Source: Macrocystis pyrifera (lineage: Eukaryota > Sar > Phaeophyceae > Laminariales > Laminariaceae). Taken from it: DNA of 64,000 nucleotides. Below, in pieces: positions 46,591-58,204 of the stretch. The notes under the pieces were generated by a model, which was not told where the DNA came from, searched no databases, and was given only the letters and a program-made list of their open reading frames with translations. The stretch spans positions 6,240,024-6,304,023 of the forward strand of contig JASSKH010000001.1 in assembly GCA_031763025.1 (NCBI GenBank), in the 5' to 3' direction. The translations under genes were made by a program, and so were the position numbers. Within the stretch, counting starts at the first letter, position 1. Each line of letters opens with the position of its first letter.

Positions 46591-46695
46591 ATTGAACCCC
46601 GCTATCGAAAGGCCATGCAGGAACTATACCTCCCCTTGAGGTCTTTGAGCCACGCTCCCGCCGACTCCTGACGCTACCTCCCTCGTGGCCGTACC
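46591..46695. promoter_or_regulatory. Probable bidirectional promoter between two head-to-head genes
   Basis: This 105 bp gap separates the proposed ATG of the minus-strand membrane protein gene from the ATG of the plus-strand pseudouridine synthase gene. It is GC-rich and pyrimidine-rich near its right end and shows no clear TATA box. If both starts are right, the 5' UTRs and core promoters must share it. The call rests on gene geometry only. Confidence 0.4.
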
Positions 46696-46900
46696 ATGCC
46701 AGGCTCACGAGACTATTCGTTCATACGATTACAACGCACGGGTGCAGGGGCTCTGCTTGTGGCGTCGTGGCTGCTGCGGGCTGCGCAGTGCCTTGTGGTC
46801 CCCACAGCGTCGCGCTTTGTCGGCGTTGGCGGACCAAGGATCGTAGCCAGCCGCTCAAGCCTAGCACTGCTGCTGTCTGACACGAGTGTCCGCCATGGAG
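46696..46900 (+). CDS. Exon 1 of the pseudouridine synthase gene (targeting leader)
   Basis: The ATG at 46696 opens a frame with a hydrophobic segment and then Ser/Arg-rich sequence. The donor after ATGGAG (gtgagg from 46901) leaves one base, which with the two bases at 51555-51556 makes an Asp codon ahead of the S4 domain. The frame of the S4 exon has stops at 51422 and 51443 and no ATG after them, so an upstream exon is required. This is the nearest one that fits in phase and has a credible leader. Whether the leader directs plastid or mitochondrial import cannot be settled by eye. Confidence 0.65.
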
Positions 46901-49900
46901 GTGAGGAAGGGCCTGGAAGCCTGTCAGCCTGGGAACCCGTTGCGAGTACTTCCTCCTGTGTAAGGGTGTGTCCTCACTCGGTCTCTCGACGTGCCGCCTA
47001 TTGGAGCTGCTGGCCCTGATGCTGTTGCTGCTGTGTCGGTCATACTGCCACGTCCAACGTTTACGTTTTGGTGCTTCTGTAATAGTGCAACGTTTTGGTG
47101 CTGTAAACCAGCGTTGAAGCAATTGAAAGCTCGAAACATGACAAAACTGCTCGTACACGTACTATGTACATGAGCCCCGCCCGTGTGTACTATTGATATG
47201 CTACCTGGTAGATGATACCAGGTAGGCCTCCAGCTCGACGGCGTCCTCTTAGGCTGGAGCCGTAGTTTTGACAGTATCACATAATTAATAATCACGGCTC
47301 CTGGGGTGTTCCGGCGCTAGAGGATTCTGCCCATTTCTCTGTTCTAGCTTGCGCTCGGTAGTAATAAAGTAAGTACCTGTCGGGTGCTGTTGCTTGAAAT
47401 GGGGGAAGGCCTTGTCGACTTGCGTTGCGTAAACACTGCAGCGGTTCACGTTGTGCAGCGGTCGTTCTCTCTCGGCCTAATGTTTCATGTCACAGCAGCA
47501 GCAGCGCCCGTCCGACATTCCCCAATGACTAATCACGTTACACATAATACATCAGCCTCGCCCACATGAGGCGAGGCGGGCTGCTGGGCTACGTAGGGGC
47601 CTGGTGATGATGCCATGGCATAAATATGCCGGGAATTGTACGACCGACGAGCGGCGTGACACTTCGTACTCGTACAAGCAGTACGAGTACAGGACATCTT
47701 CTCCTTATCGTGCCGGTACTATTTTACAGGGGTGTCAAGGGGATGTACATACGTTAATACAACACGTCCAAGTTCCCCAAAATCTTACACGTACGTACTG
47801 CTGTAGTTACGGTAAAACAGCTTTTGGTAAAACTTACGCGTAATTACGTCAACCTATGAGGGCGTTTTCCGATAACCCCCCCCCCCTCCCCTCACAAGCG
47901 GTTCTTAGTAGGATGCAGCTCGCCCTTCATGCGACTCGTCGGACACCTCACGGCGCTTCGCGCTTGGTGCAAGCAATGTCTGCGTGGTCGGTGAAAACCC
48001 GACATGCTCCGTCCTGGCATTGTAGGGATGCGAGGGCCTATGGTCATACGACTACGGGCCATGCATGAGATCGATTACGTCTCTCCTATCGAGTACACCC
48101 CCCCCCTCCCCCGGGATGAAGTAGGTGTACCCCCGGTATGTATTGTTTGCGCTGAACTCTAGTTGGCTTAGTGTGAGACATTACGCATCGTGTATACTCA
48201 TCATGCTGTACAGAGTATCATACTGCTGTTACCGTTGATAATTACCAGTAATTATGTCTCCACTGGGTTTCCACTGAGCTAAAGTGACTTTATTATATTA
48301 GGGGCTGGGGGAAAACGTCAATACGGGAAGAGAAAGTAGCGACGGCGACGCCTGATTGGTCACGCGTAACGGAAACAAGGACGTTTTGTACACCCCTGCT
48401 GTTTTACAGGAGGCTCTTACGAGCACTGCTGTATACTTACGTACAGTACGTGGAATCAGAACCAACAATGGACCCAAACGCCATACATCCCCTTAAGTCC
48501 ACTATCCACGTTTGGTTCTGATCGCTATGTTTGTTCTCCCGTAACAAGGAAGCGAGCAATTGTATAGAAAGGCAGAGGCTGATATTTAAGATTTACAGGG
48601 AAACAAGAAGTTCAGGAGTCGGTATGCTGAGATACGTGTAGAACAGCACGCACGAGCCCTCGAATAGAAATTCAGCCTGTACCAGATTTCCCGTATTGTT
48701 GCCTGTCCTGTCCTGCCCTGTATATTGCTGTATACTGCTGCGTGCACGCACGTACGTAGGCACGGGGCCGGTTGGTAAGATGGTACTTGTTTACGGTCGC
48801 ACCTGGTGCGCTGTACCTGGTACGTGTGTGTCTACATGATGTTTGTCGTATCCAGTACGATGACATTATCGTATTGTTTTCAATGTGGGATCTCTGTGCC
48901 GTAGTTTTGTGACCACAGAGCTCTGTGCCAGTGTTCGAAGTGTTAATACCAGTTTATCGGTACAGTAGTACACACATATCATACGACGGAAGAGGTCGCG
49001 CGACACGAACGCATTTATACGAACATACGAACATACCAACTGACTGCACTTCGGTTGATATACTAAACGTGCCGATTACTTGGTAGATGTGTCTGGGTTT
49101 TACGTATGTATGTCAATACTTGGTGTGATAATTTTTAGCACCGCACTCCCATATGTGGGGACATAGCACTCAAATTACAAGTAGTTTATCCCCCAGACGG
49201 GACTGCAGTGCTATAAGCAATACGACCCCTAATATATACATATACATATTACAAGGCTCCCCTTCGGGATTGTGGTTGACTTGGAATCCCCGGGGGTGTC
49301 GCTAGGTGAAAAGGGAGTTCACAGCAGGCGTTCGTTCGTTCCTCGTACCCGCTACTCGTACGTACAACAGCCATCGGCCAAGAACGGATAAACATGAAAC
49401 AAAACTCTTGAAAGCTAGAGAGAGAAAAAAGAAGCACTTGGTACGAGCGTGCCACTGGGCATTTAACCCTTTTCTGACCGCAGTCTCTTTATTAATAGAT
49501 CAGTTTTGGGGACAAACTACTTAGAATGTGACTGCTTTGTCCCCGAAACGGGACTACGGTCCTAAAATGGTTGACACCGACCGACCAGCCCGAACAAGTT
49601 TATAGTGACAGTAGTTCTTTATAAAAGAAGATGCCTTATGTTTCCTGTTCTCTCTTTTTTGTGTCACGATTCGTCTAAATCGCGCACAACGCGATCAGTG
49701 TTTTACCCTCAAATCGTGGGATGATTCGCTGGAACTTGAAATTTGCATCTTCACGTGTGCTCACGCACGCATGCACAGCAGCAACAGCAGCAGCTTAGCA
49801 GCAGCAGCAGTACGAGCCAAACAGCGCCAACATGCTCGAAAACACACGCGGTACGGAAAACGTTGCTTGTGGGAATTTTCAACCACTCCCAACTCTGTAT

Positions 49901-52900
49901 CAATTCCTGAAAGCCAAGCACGTCAGGCTTCTCTTTCTCTGTCGGGAAAAAATCGTGTTCATGGTGTGTGCGCGGAGTTACGGCGCATCGAAATACAGAT
50001 AGCAGCAGTTTTTGCCGAAATGACTCTCTGACGCCAAATTGAACCGTATATTTATCGGAGTATATTGCATTCGTGCAAAAGTCTAATCTACTGTATTTTT
50101 TTCGAGCGCTGTACCCTGGAGGTTTATTTAAAATGTTCTTCCAGAGTTTAGAAAAAGCTGAGGTTCCCTCTAGATTTCAGTCATGGTTAATACCTGCTAT
50201 ATAGAGAGTATGACTCGAACCCTCGATATTTTTCGAGACAGCATTAGCTTTGAGGGCTTGTAGCAGTCTCCCCCGACAAGCCAAACCGCGACTGCGAACT
50301 GACGGCAAGTGCATGCCTTGTCCACCTCGGATAGATCAGGCAGATCAGACAGATGAGATAGATCAGGTAGATCAGATAGATCAGGTAGATCAGACAGATA
50401 AGGTAGATCATATAGATCAGACGTACCAGATATATTAGGCATACCAGATAGATCAGATAGATAAGACAGATCAGACAGATCAAATACATCAGACAGACCA
50501 GATAGATCAGATAGATCGGGTAGATCAGACAGATCAGACAGATCAAATATATCCTGACCTGCCGTAGCGAAAGCATGTGCAGGACCTGCATAGTACAGAT
50601 CCAACCCAGGAAACATGTCCTCGACAGAGCAATCAGATTATACGAGTACGGCTCCCACCCGGCAACATGAGCTAGATCATACTGATCATATAGATCAGGA
50701 ATCTATCTATCTGTCTGTCCTAAGATATGTAGATGGTCATGTGGGAATGATCTGTATGATCTGTGGGAGGTGATATTGCTACAGCTGTAATCATACCAGG
50801 TACCAGGTGTGAGATTATTTACCACTTAACGTGTATCTCTCTATTGCTATGATGAAGAATCAGCACGGACACGTCCTGTCGCTATTTAAGAGCGTTAGGT
50901 ACATACCTGGTACATACCTTACAGGAAGAGTTTCATGTGAAGATATCACGAGCACACACACGACACACACATCCTTTCCCACTTCCCCCGTCCCTCATGC
51001 CCGGCTCTTGCCCGCTTGACATCACACATGAAATATATCCCACCAGTTACGCTACGTATTCAATAAACTTACTACCTAAACGTCAGCTGTAAGTTCCACC
51101 GATTGAATGGTTGATACGTATTGCAGACCGTTCTAATTACACGCGTCCAGGTCTGTTGTGGCCTTCACGTACTATTTTTAGTGTGGGGGCCGTCAATTGT
51201 GTCAAACCGCAGTCTCCTGCGTATAGACATGTAGCCATCGAAGTATAACACTACCGTAAGCTTGCTGAGATGAGCTTCGAGGGAAGCATTCGACCTCACC
51301 GCTCAGTTTGTGCTTCTTCCTTTTCTCTATGTACAAATGTATGTATCACACGTATACGTATCATGACATGCCTCCCGTCCCCCATCCCCCGCATCCCGCG
51401 TCCCCGCAATGGGTACAAAAATAGCTTTCGGAGTGGAAACCCTGACGATGGCGATGCCGGGCGAAGGCGGTCGACGAGGAGGAGGCGGGGGGAGGGGCGG
51501 GGGGGGGGGGGGGGGGGAGGGGGAGGGTACGCGGTCGAGGCGCCCCCCCGCCAGATGCGTTCGCGCTTACCGGGGAGGAACGCCTCCAGAAGTTCTTGAG
51601 CCACGCGGGGCTGGACTCGAGGCGGCAGTGCGAGCAGATGATATTGGACGGACGCGTTCGTGTTAACGGAAAGATGGTGAAGGAGCTTGGGGTCAAGGTG
51701 GGTGGGTGGAAACGCGCGTGCACTTTCATACAGTTTTATGCAACAACACCTCTGGTGCGTGTGAGGGAGATTGAGGGCTTCGTCGAATTGCCTCACCGTT
51801 CCATGCTGCGCGGATGTTAGTAGCGCGAGCCGTGTGAGCACGTACGGGTTGCGTATGGCCTCATGGAGGAAATCGGTCGGTATTCTACTATTACGGGGGG
51901 TCCATACGCGTAGTTAATACCGGTAGGACCTATGTTGTACATAAAAAAAAAAAACTGTATATTTTACCTATTTTTCTTAACAAAATTTGGTCCCGTTAAC
52001 TATGGACCCCCGTAGTAAAACAGTATTTTATTGTTTTTGGGGCCGGATCTATAAGCTTGGCTTCGACTAAACGCTTGAGAGGACAGGGGGTGTCGGGGGT
52101 TTATAGCGGGAAGATGATGAAGGAGCTTGGGGTCGAGGGTGCGGGCATGATCATTTTTGTGTGTGTGTGTTTTTGTTTTTTTTTTTGGGGGGGGGGCTAC
52201 TCCAAGCCCAGCTTCGTCGAAATAGTTGATGGTGAACACGAAAATTTTCAGCACAGCACAGCTTCATCCCGAGAAGTTTGTTTTGCAGGCGTTGGTGGCG
52301 AGGGGCTAGAGCTCCGGAGGATTTTTTTTTTTTTTTTCAAGCACAGAGTTTGGAGTCACATATGTCGTATGGATTTATTAATATATGTCAGCCATGTTGT
52401 CGAAGCAGTGGTAGACAGACTTTGACTTGCGATTGCGCCGCTTTTTGGGGCCGTGCGGTCGGTTTTGCAATGCATTTTCGTTGGCGTTCACAAGGGGGGG
52501 GGGGGTGTACTTGATGGTGCTTTAGGTACTATATACCCTGGTACACAATAATAGCTCCAGCTCTTATTGCCCCTTTTAGGACCGGACTCCCGTTTTTTTT
52601 TTTTGGGGGGCAAATTTCTTGAAAAGTTGACGAAGCTACCAGCTCGTTCACATTGCGATTCTCGTAGCAGGGTTGAAAAAAATGGGAGTTTTACCCTTTC
52701 GACTCGACGTTTAGGACAATTAATATAAAACCTTTTGTTTTTAATGCTGCAGAACGCACCGTGCTGTGGTATACATTAGCACGATCTGCGCTTGAGCTGC
52801 GCTTCTGTAAATAAGCCGTTTCAGCGTTCGGAAATATAAGGATTGTTTTAGCAATAACATGAAGACGAAACTGTTCTTACATTTCCGTCCAGAGTGGTAA

Positions 52901-55900
52901 TTGTTCGTGGGGTTAGGGTGTTGCACTCAAAACACGCTTCTTTCCTGAAAATACGGGGTTGCTGCGCCCCCCTCCCCCCCCCCCTCCCCTCTTTCCCCGG
53001 CGTCCTTACACACCCCAGTTAAACTTGTTTCTTTTTTCAGGATTTATTTTCGAGGGTTGTCATCTGGTGCTTGCCAGACAGATAGACCTCCCCCCACTAT
53101 GTCCCTCTTTCCGAGTAAGCACCCTGTGCTTGAAAGGTAAACCGGTCGACAGACCTCCCTCGGTAATAAGCGCCCAACAATGCTTGGAGGTGTTTCTGTT
53201 AGGAGTAGGAACGGTGCTCCGTCTCGAAAGGAATAGGTGGTCAATGGTCAGATACCTAAGACAATCAACAAACGAGTACCCTCCCCTCCCCTCCTCTCCT
53301 CATATGGCGCTTCGTGCTTGATGCAAGCCAATGTCTACCTGGTCGGTGAAAATCCAACGTGCTCCGTCCCGGCATCGTAGAGATGCGAAGGTCTATGGTC
53401 ATACGACTACGGCCATGCATGATATGGAGTACACCCCCCCCCTCCCTCCCTCTCCCGCCCCCCCTGCTGGTGGCTTACTATACCTTTTTTTGGCAGGCGT
53501 CCGTCCCAGCCTTGTAGGGATTCGAGGGTCTATGGTCATACGACTACGGCCATGCATGGTATCGAGTCCCCCCCCGTCCCCGTCCCCGTCCCTCTCCCGC
53601 CTCTCCCGCCTCTCCTGCTTGTTGTTATCACACCTTTCCCTGGCAGGTGGACCCCAAGAGAGACCAGGTACACGTTGATGGAAACCGGGTATTCATGAGG
53701 CCCAGCTCGGAAGTAAAGTGGGTAGCGCTGAACAAGCCGAAGGGGGTAATCTGCACTGTGTCGGACGAGCTGGGAAGACCGACCGCGGTCAGCGCTGTGC
53801 CGAGGGGGAAGGAAATGAGGCTGGTGCCCGTGGGCAGGCTGGACCGAGATAGCTGTGGGCTTCTGCTCATGACGAACGAGAATTCTTGGGTGCGCTTTTT
53901 TGTTTTTGTTTGTTTGTTTGTTTGTTTGTTTTTTTTGTTTGCCATATTTTTTGAGAGACGAACGATAATTCTTGCGTTTGTTTTAAAAAAAAGAAATAAG
54001 AAGAAAAAAACACTCCACGTTGAACAAACCGTCTCAAAAGGTATGCGTGGTCAATGGTCGAGTGACCAGGGCGAGCTTATAACGAGTACTCCCCCCCCTA
54101 TTATATATTATATATGGGTTGGGTTGGCGTCGGTTGGCAACGACACTGTAAAACATGCCGCTCACTACGTGAGCTAAACATCCAGGGTACTGTTTTTTTT
54201 TTTTTTTTTTTTTTGGCGGTCGCCCACGGCTGGTCGTCGAGTTAGATCATTTGTGCGAGGTAAAGAACCTTTACTCTGCACAAGGGAATTGATCGTATTA
54301 CGTAGTGTTCAAGGTAAGGCACCCAAGAGGCAGTTACATAGTACTCCCATTGCTGTCTCTGGAAGTGGCTACACCGGAATTAAACTAACTCATTGAAGCT
54401 GTCATCCATATGCAAGTCCGCCTCACAAGCGGTTCTTAGTAGGATGCAGCTCACCCTTCATGCGACTCGCCTGACACCTCACGGAGCTTCGCGCTTGGTG
54501 CAAGCAATGTCTGCCTGGTCGGTGAAAACCCGAATTGCTCCGTCCCGGCATTGTAGGGATGCGAGGGTCTATGGTCATACGACTATGGCCATGCATGAGA
54601 TCGAGTGCATCTCTCCTATCGAGTACACCCCCCCCCCCCCTCCCCCCTCATATGACTACCTTCGGCCATGCACATGAGTAACCCCCCCCCCCCCCCCCCC
54701 CCCCCCGCCGAACCCATCTCCGCCCCCGCCCCCGCCTCTAGATCAACCCGCTGACTCACCCTTCGTACGGCCACGAGAAGACCTACCGCGTCTCCATCAC
54801 GTCTGGATATCCCAACCCCGAGGAGTGGAACACGCTGACGCAGGGTATGCTCTTGGACGGTGACCCGAATCCGTGAGTTTCAGTCTCTGCTGTTATTGGT
54901 TGACTTTTTAGTTTTTTCGGCCTGCTACTGTCGGCTGGTTGCCTTTTTTTTGCGGTCTGCTATTAGTAGTATTGGTTTGCCTTTTCTTTTTTCTTTGCGG
55001 ATGTGCACGTGCACCCTGAATATGTTGCTGGTATATATTTTGGTTGCAAGCGATACTGAAGGATGGGTGTATACGAGTACCTCACCTCGATATTTATCGC
55101 ACCCGCTCCGGACTGGCAACGATTGCTGTAACGTCCTCTCCTTCGAGACGGGCGCGTCCTCTTGTGAACCTTTCCACTGAGGGCCCGCCTCAAGTCTGCC
55201 CCAGCTTTGCCTCTCCTGTGCGGTGCGCGATCGGAAAATCGGGCGAGTCCCGGGTGTAAATGTAGACAGGGGCGGCGTTTTATCCGTCTGTGTTCTTCCG
55301 TTGTCGGGAGAAAAGACTTGGAATTAGAGTCAGATTTTAGTTACATGTACACAGCAGTACTCGAAAGGTTGAGCTTGTCGCTTACCCGCCATCCTCTCAA
55401 ATCGATTCGACGCTTGCCAGTCAAATATGCGAAAAAAAAAAAGTCCGCCTCACATGGCGGCTCTCAGTAGAATCCAAGCTCACCCTTCTTGATGCGACTC
55501 GCCGAACAACTCACGGCGCGCTTCGCAAAGCTTGGTGCAAAAGCAACGTCTGCCTGATCGGTAAAAAAAACTCGACGTGCTCCGTCCCGGGATTGTATGT
55601 AGGGATGCGAGGGTCTGTGAAAATACATACGACTACGGCCATGCATGACATGAGTATACCCCCCCCCCCCCCCCCCCCGCTCCAATATGCCTCCATTCCT
55701 CAGCACGAGACCCTGCATTGTGGAGGTGGTGGACTTTGACAGACGGACGTTGGTGACAACCGTGGACATCATCATCCGGGAGGGCAAGAACAGGCAGATC
55801 CGCCGCATGTTTGAGGGGATTGGTCACGACGTCCGGTCCATCACGCGCATATCTCACGGACCAATCAGATTAAAGGACTTGCGGCCGGGGGAGTGGCGGT

Positions 55901-57301
55901 CTCTCGAGCAGGTGAGAGGCCCCGAGAGGTTGTATCCTTGTGCAACCGTTCACTCATGAGATGAGGCGCACGCTGTACAGTACATCGTGATCTAGATGTA
56001 GAATATGTGTAGCCTGCATTGTGGAGATGGTTTTAGCCAGCTAATGTATACCGGGTATGCATAGATATATTGTAGAAACAGGCACATGAGCAGACGAATG
56101 AGTGCCCAAGCAATAGCAGTGCTTTTAATTTCTGCTGCAACAATGTCAACAGCAGCTCGTCACAAACCGAATATATCCAAGCGCACTATGTGTTCGTAGA
56201 TCATGCAAGATTGTACGGCTCCCACCGGGCAACATGAGCTAGATCATATAGTCATACAGGTCATGCAGATCAGGAATACTTTCTTGCTTACATCCTCCTA
56301 TATACGTATCTCTTCATTGTGTTGTTGTTGAACAGTATTATTGAGAGCATCAACTCGTACAGTAGTGGTATTAAGAGCACTTCTTGTGTACCTGGTGTTC
56401 ATTTTATTGCTTACTTGGTATGTATATGGTATTTATATTATGACGGGGGTCCATAGTTAACGGGACCAAATTTTGTTAGTAAAAATATGTAACTATATAG
56501 GTTTTTATGTATACCATAGGTCCTATTAACTATGTACCCCAGTAATAGCACCAGGTACCAGACACCGTGTGTATTGATCGCGGTACGCGCGTATCTAGCA
56601 GGGGAGCGGCCGACAACACGTTTGAGTGCGTTGAATTTTTGCTGGATAGACACCCGCAGCTGACGTCCACTGTTTCGTACCCGCCGTCTTTCCCCCGCCC
56701 CTCACACCCTCCCTGCACAACACCATCGACGATGCAGTGGGAGGTCGACAAGCTCAAGAACTTAACCACCAAGACTCTCAAGAGCCCCAAGAAGCTCGCG
56801 CCCTCGCCGACCCGAGGAGACAGCCGGAACCGCGCAGGGTCCGGACCCAAGGCTCGTACATCCTCGCGTGCATCCCAACAGTACCACCAGGAAACCCACC
56901 CCCGAGACGTCCTAGATGACGAAGAAGACGAATGGAATAAGACCGGTGCCTGGGATAGAAGCGGAGTGAGGAAGGCGGTAGCTCCTGGTCGGGGTTCGGG
57001 GAAGAATTCCTCTCGGAGGAAGTCCGAACCGCCCGCCGCGCCTGTTAGCGACGAGGACTATGAGTGGCAGACGGCCTCGTGGGCCAGGAAGGACGATCGA
57101 CAGCCCCAAGGGGGTGGGAAAGTGCGCGGGGCGAAGGGGAAGGGGGAGCGCAGGGCGAGGATGACCGAGGGAGACCTGATCCTGGAGAAGATTTCCAAGG
57201 GAGAGAAGCTTAAGGCGCCTTCCTGGGAGGGGGATGGGAAGGTGGAGCGGGAGAGGAGGTCCATGGGGAAGGGGAGTTGGAGCCGCAGAGGGAGGCGATG
57301 A
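46696..57301 (+). CDS. RsuA/RluB-family rRNA pseudouridine synthase, six exons, probably organelle-targeted
   Basis: Isomerises a specific uridine of ribosomal RNA to pseudouridine. Proposed exons are 46696-46900, 51555-51697, 53647-53889, 54742-54872, 55704-55911 and 56738-57301. All introns are GT-AG, phases agree at every junction, and the product is 497 residues. Residues 1-68 form a leader with a hydrophobic stretch (GALLVASWLL) and then Arg/Ser-rich sequence. An S4 RNA-binding domain follows (about 73-125, RLQKFLSHAGLDSRR, then NGKMVKELGVK). The catalytic domain carries LNKPKGV (145-151), GRLDRDSCGLLLMTNE with the catalytic Asp at 182, LTHPSYGHEKTYRV, and EGKNRQIRRMFEGIGH. PGEWRSLEQ joined to WEVDKLKNL restores the usual end of the family. 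A 187-residue basic tail, unusually long, follows. Arabidopsis SVR1 is a chloroplast enzyme of this type. The family call is firm; exon 1 and organelle import are inferences. Without the last splice the frame would stop at 55959. Confidence 0.9.
47880..48110 (+). mobile_element. F2 repeat, copy d, short form
   Basis: Runs from cctcacaagcggttcttag to the atcgagtac-C-rich tail. It lies within intron 1 of the pseudouridine synthase gene in the sense direction, far from either splice site. Confidence 0.75.
50320..50785 (+). repeat. GATC-rich dispersed repeat with expanded agatagatc tract
   Basis: A long (agatagatcaggtagatcag)-type tract occupies 50330-50550, followed by the standard acctgccgta, gtacagatccaacccagg and ggcaacatgagctagatc landmarks. 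Minus-strand frames here are only repeat translations. Confidence 0.7.
51889..52017 (+). mobile_element. TA-MITE copy 14, with internal insertions
   Basis: Longer than its relatives (129 bp) because of extra bases near cgcgtag and taccgg and a lengthened A run. Lies in intron 2 of the pseudouridine synthase gene, 190 bp after exon 2. Confidence 0.85.
53295..53575 (+). mobile_element. F2 repeat, copy e, two partial units
   Basis: Two 3'-end units (tgctccgtcccgg...catgcatg then C-rich) in tandem. The second tail, extended by CCCGTC and TCTCCCGCC runs, forms the pyrimidine tract before the exon 3 acceptor of the pseudouridine synthase gene. Confidence 0.75.
54025..54706 (+). mobile_element. F2 repeat, copy f, long form
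   Basis: The fullest copy: a ggtcaatggtcgagtgacca module ending in C runs, the gccgctcactacgtgagc module, a T run, the cctcacaagcggttcttag module and a 25-base C tail (54682-54706). It fills most of the 852 bp intron 3; the exon 4 acceptor follows 35 bp after the C tail. Confidence 0.85.
55441..55678 (+). mobile_element. F2 repeat, copy g, short form
   Basis: Runs from gtccgcctcacatggcggc to a 20-base C tail (55659-55678), 25 bp before the exon 5 acceptor of the pseudouridine synthase gene. Confidence 0.85.
56205..56280 (+). repeat. GATC-rich dispersed repeat fragment
   Basis: Only the gtacggctcccaccgggcaac and gatc-rich middle are present; it lies in intron 5 of the pseudouridine synthase gene. 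Confidence 0.5.
56439..56547 (-). mobile_element. TA-MITE copy 15
   Basis: Reverse orientation; ends tatgacggggg and ccccagtaata. Lies in intron 5 of the pseudouridine synthase gene, 190 bp before the last exon. Confidence 0.85.
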
Positions 57302-57349
57302 CTTTTACTTTTTTTAGTTTTTGTTTTATGTTGTTTCGGAGTTAATGTG

Positions 57350-58145
57350 TCGGGACGGTCTACTAGTGAATCCCCCATGACCTTTTTTAGCCTTGATATA
57401 CTATTTTTAGTATGGGGGGTTCTGTGTCTATCCTTGACGGCTTCCTTGAGTTCGGTTGACGGTCTACTAGTAGTTTTGCCCCCTCAATACCCTCTTTAGA
57501 CTTAGTATACTAGTTTTAGTGTTGGTTTTCCTTGACGGCTGTCCCGTCAAAGCTGGCCGTCAATTTGACGGATGTGCGTCAAGGATGTCCGCCAGTTATT
57601 CCTTGACGGCTATCGGTTGAGGCTGTTCGTCGAAGGGAAGAATACCGTTAACGCCATATTTAGGAGGTGGCTGTTGAGTAACGCCTCTTTTTCGGTTGTG
57701 AAACGTCTGTTTTGTATCGAAACGGTACTGGAGAAGCTGGTTAAACGTTGAATGGCAGCTTCCTCTTGGGAAGGGGGTGGGAAGCTAAAGATTGAGAGGG
57801 AGAGGAGGTCCATGGGGAAGGGGAAAATGGGGAACTTGAAGCCGCCATGAGAGACGACGACTTTTTTTTCTGTGGTGGTGTGATAAAGAGACCGCGGTCT
57901 GACCCCTTGCCTGATCAGCTCATACACTAAAACCAGTATAACAAGGCCAGAAGAGGCCTAAAGAGGCTTTGACGCGTCTAAAGAGACCGGTTCCTTGGCC
58001 GCCCCGGACTAAAATCAGTACAATAAGGCCGATCGAGCCTTGACGCATCCAAAGAGACTGGTCCCTAGACCGCCCAACACTATAACCAGTATAATAAGGC
58101 CGATTGAGGCCTTGACGCGTCTAGAAAGGACGGTCTCCTAGGTGG
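57350..58145. repeat. Inverted clusters of a 60-80 bp unit
   Basis: 57355-57520 holds units reading cggtctactagt...tactagttttag; 57920-58140 holds three units in the opposite sense (actaaaaccagtata...gacgcgtctaaagagaccgg). Between them lie ttgacggct repeats and the pseudouridine synthase 3' echo. Confidence 0.6.
57725..57870 (+). pseudogene. Duplicated remnant of the pseudouridine synthase 3' end
   Basis: About 145 bp resembling the last coding bases of the pseudouridine synthase gene (about 57176-57301). It keeps SWEG-GGK and RERRSMGKGK in frame and then its own TGA, but has a stop just before the ATG at about 57751. It lies 450 bp downstream of the real stop codon on the same strand, so it is a local direct duplication rather than a processed copy. 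Confidence 0.55.
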
Positions 58146-58204
58146 AGCATCGTTGTTGGCATCAGCCGCCAGACTGTTCGGCCAGAGCGTGCTGCCTGAA
58201 ACAG

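Larger units (their letters stand above)
46901..51554 (+). other. Intron 1 of the pseudouridine synthase gene (inferred)
   Basis: A 4.65 kb intron if exon 1 is right. It holds F2 copy d, the GATC-rich repeat with its expanded tract (50320-50785), CAG repeats near 49770-49815, and G runs just before exon 2 (51481-51530). No gene seen inside. Confidence 0.5.

Noticed and set aside
50320..50600. CRISPR-like regularly spaced agatcag repeats
   Set aside because: Units are contiguous and degenerate with no unique spacers, in a eukaryotic context.
53331..53678. 115-codon plus-strand ORF over the exon 3 acceptor
   Set aside because: It is F2 repeat plus C-rich tail running into exon 3 in the wrong frame.
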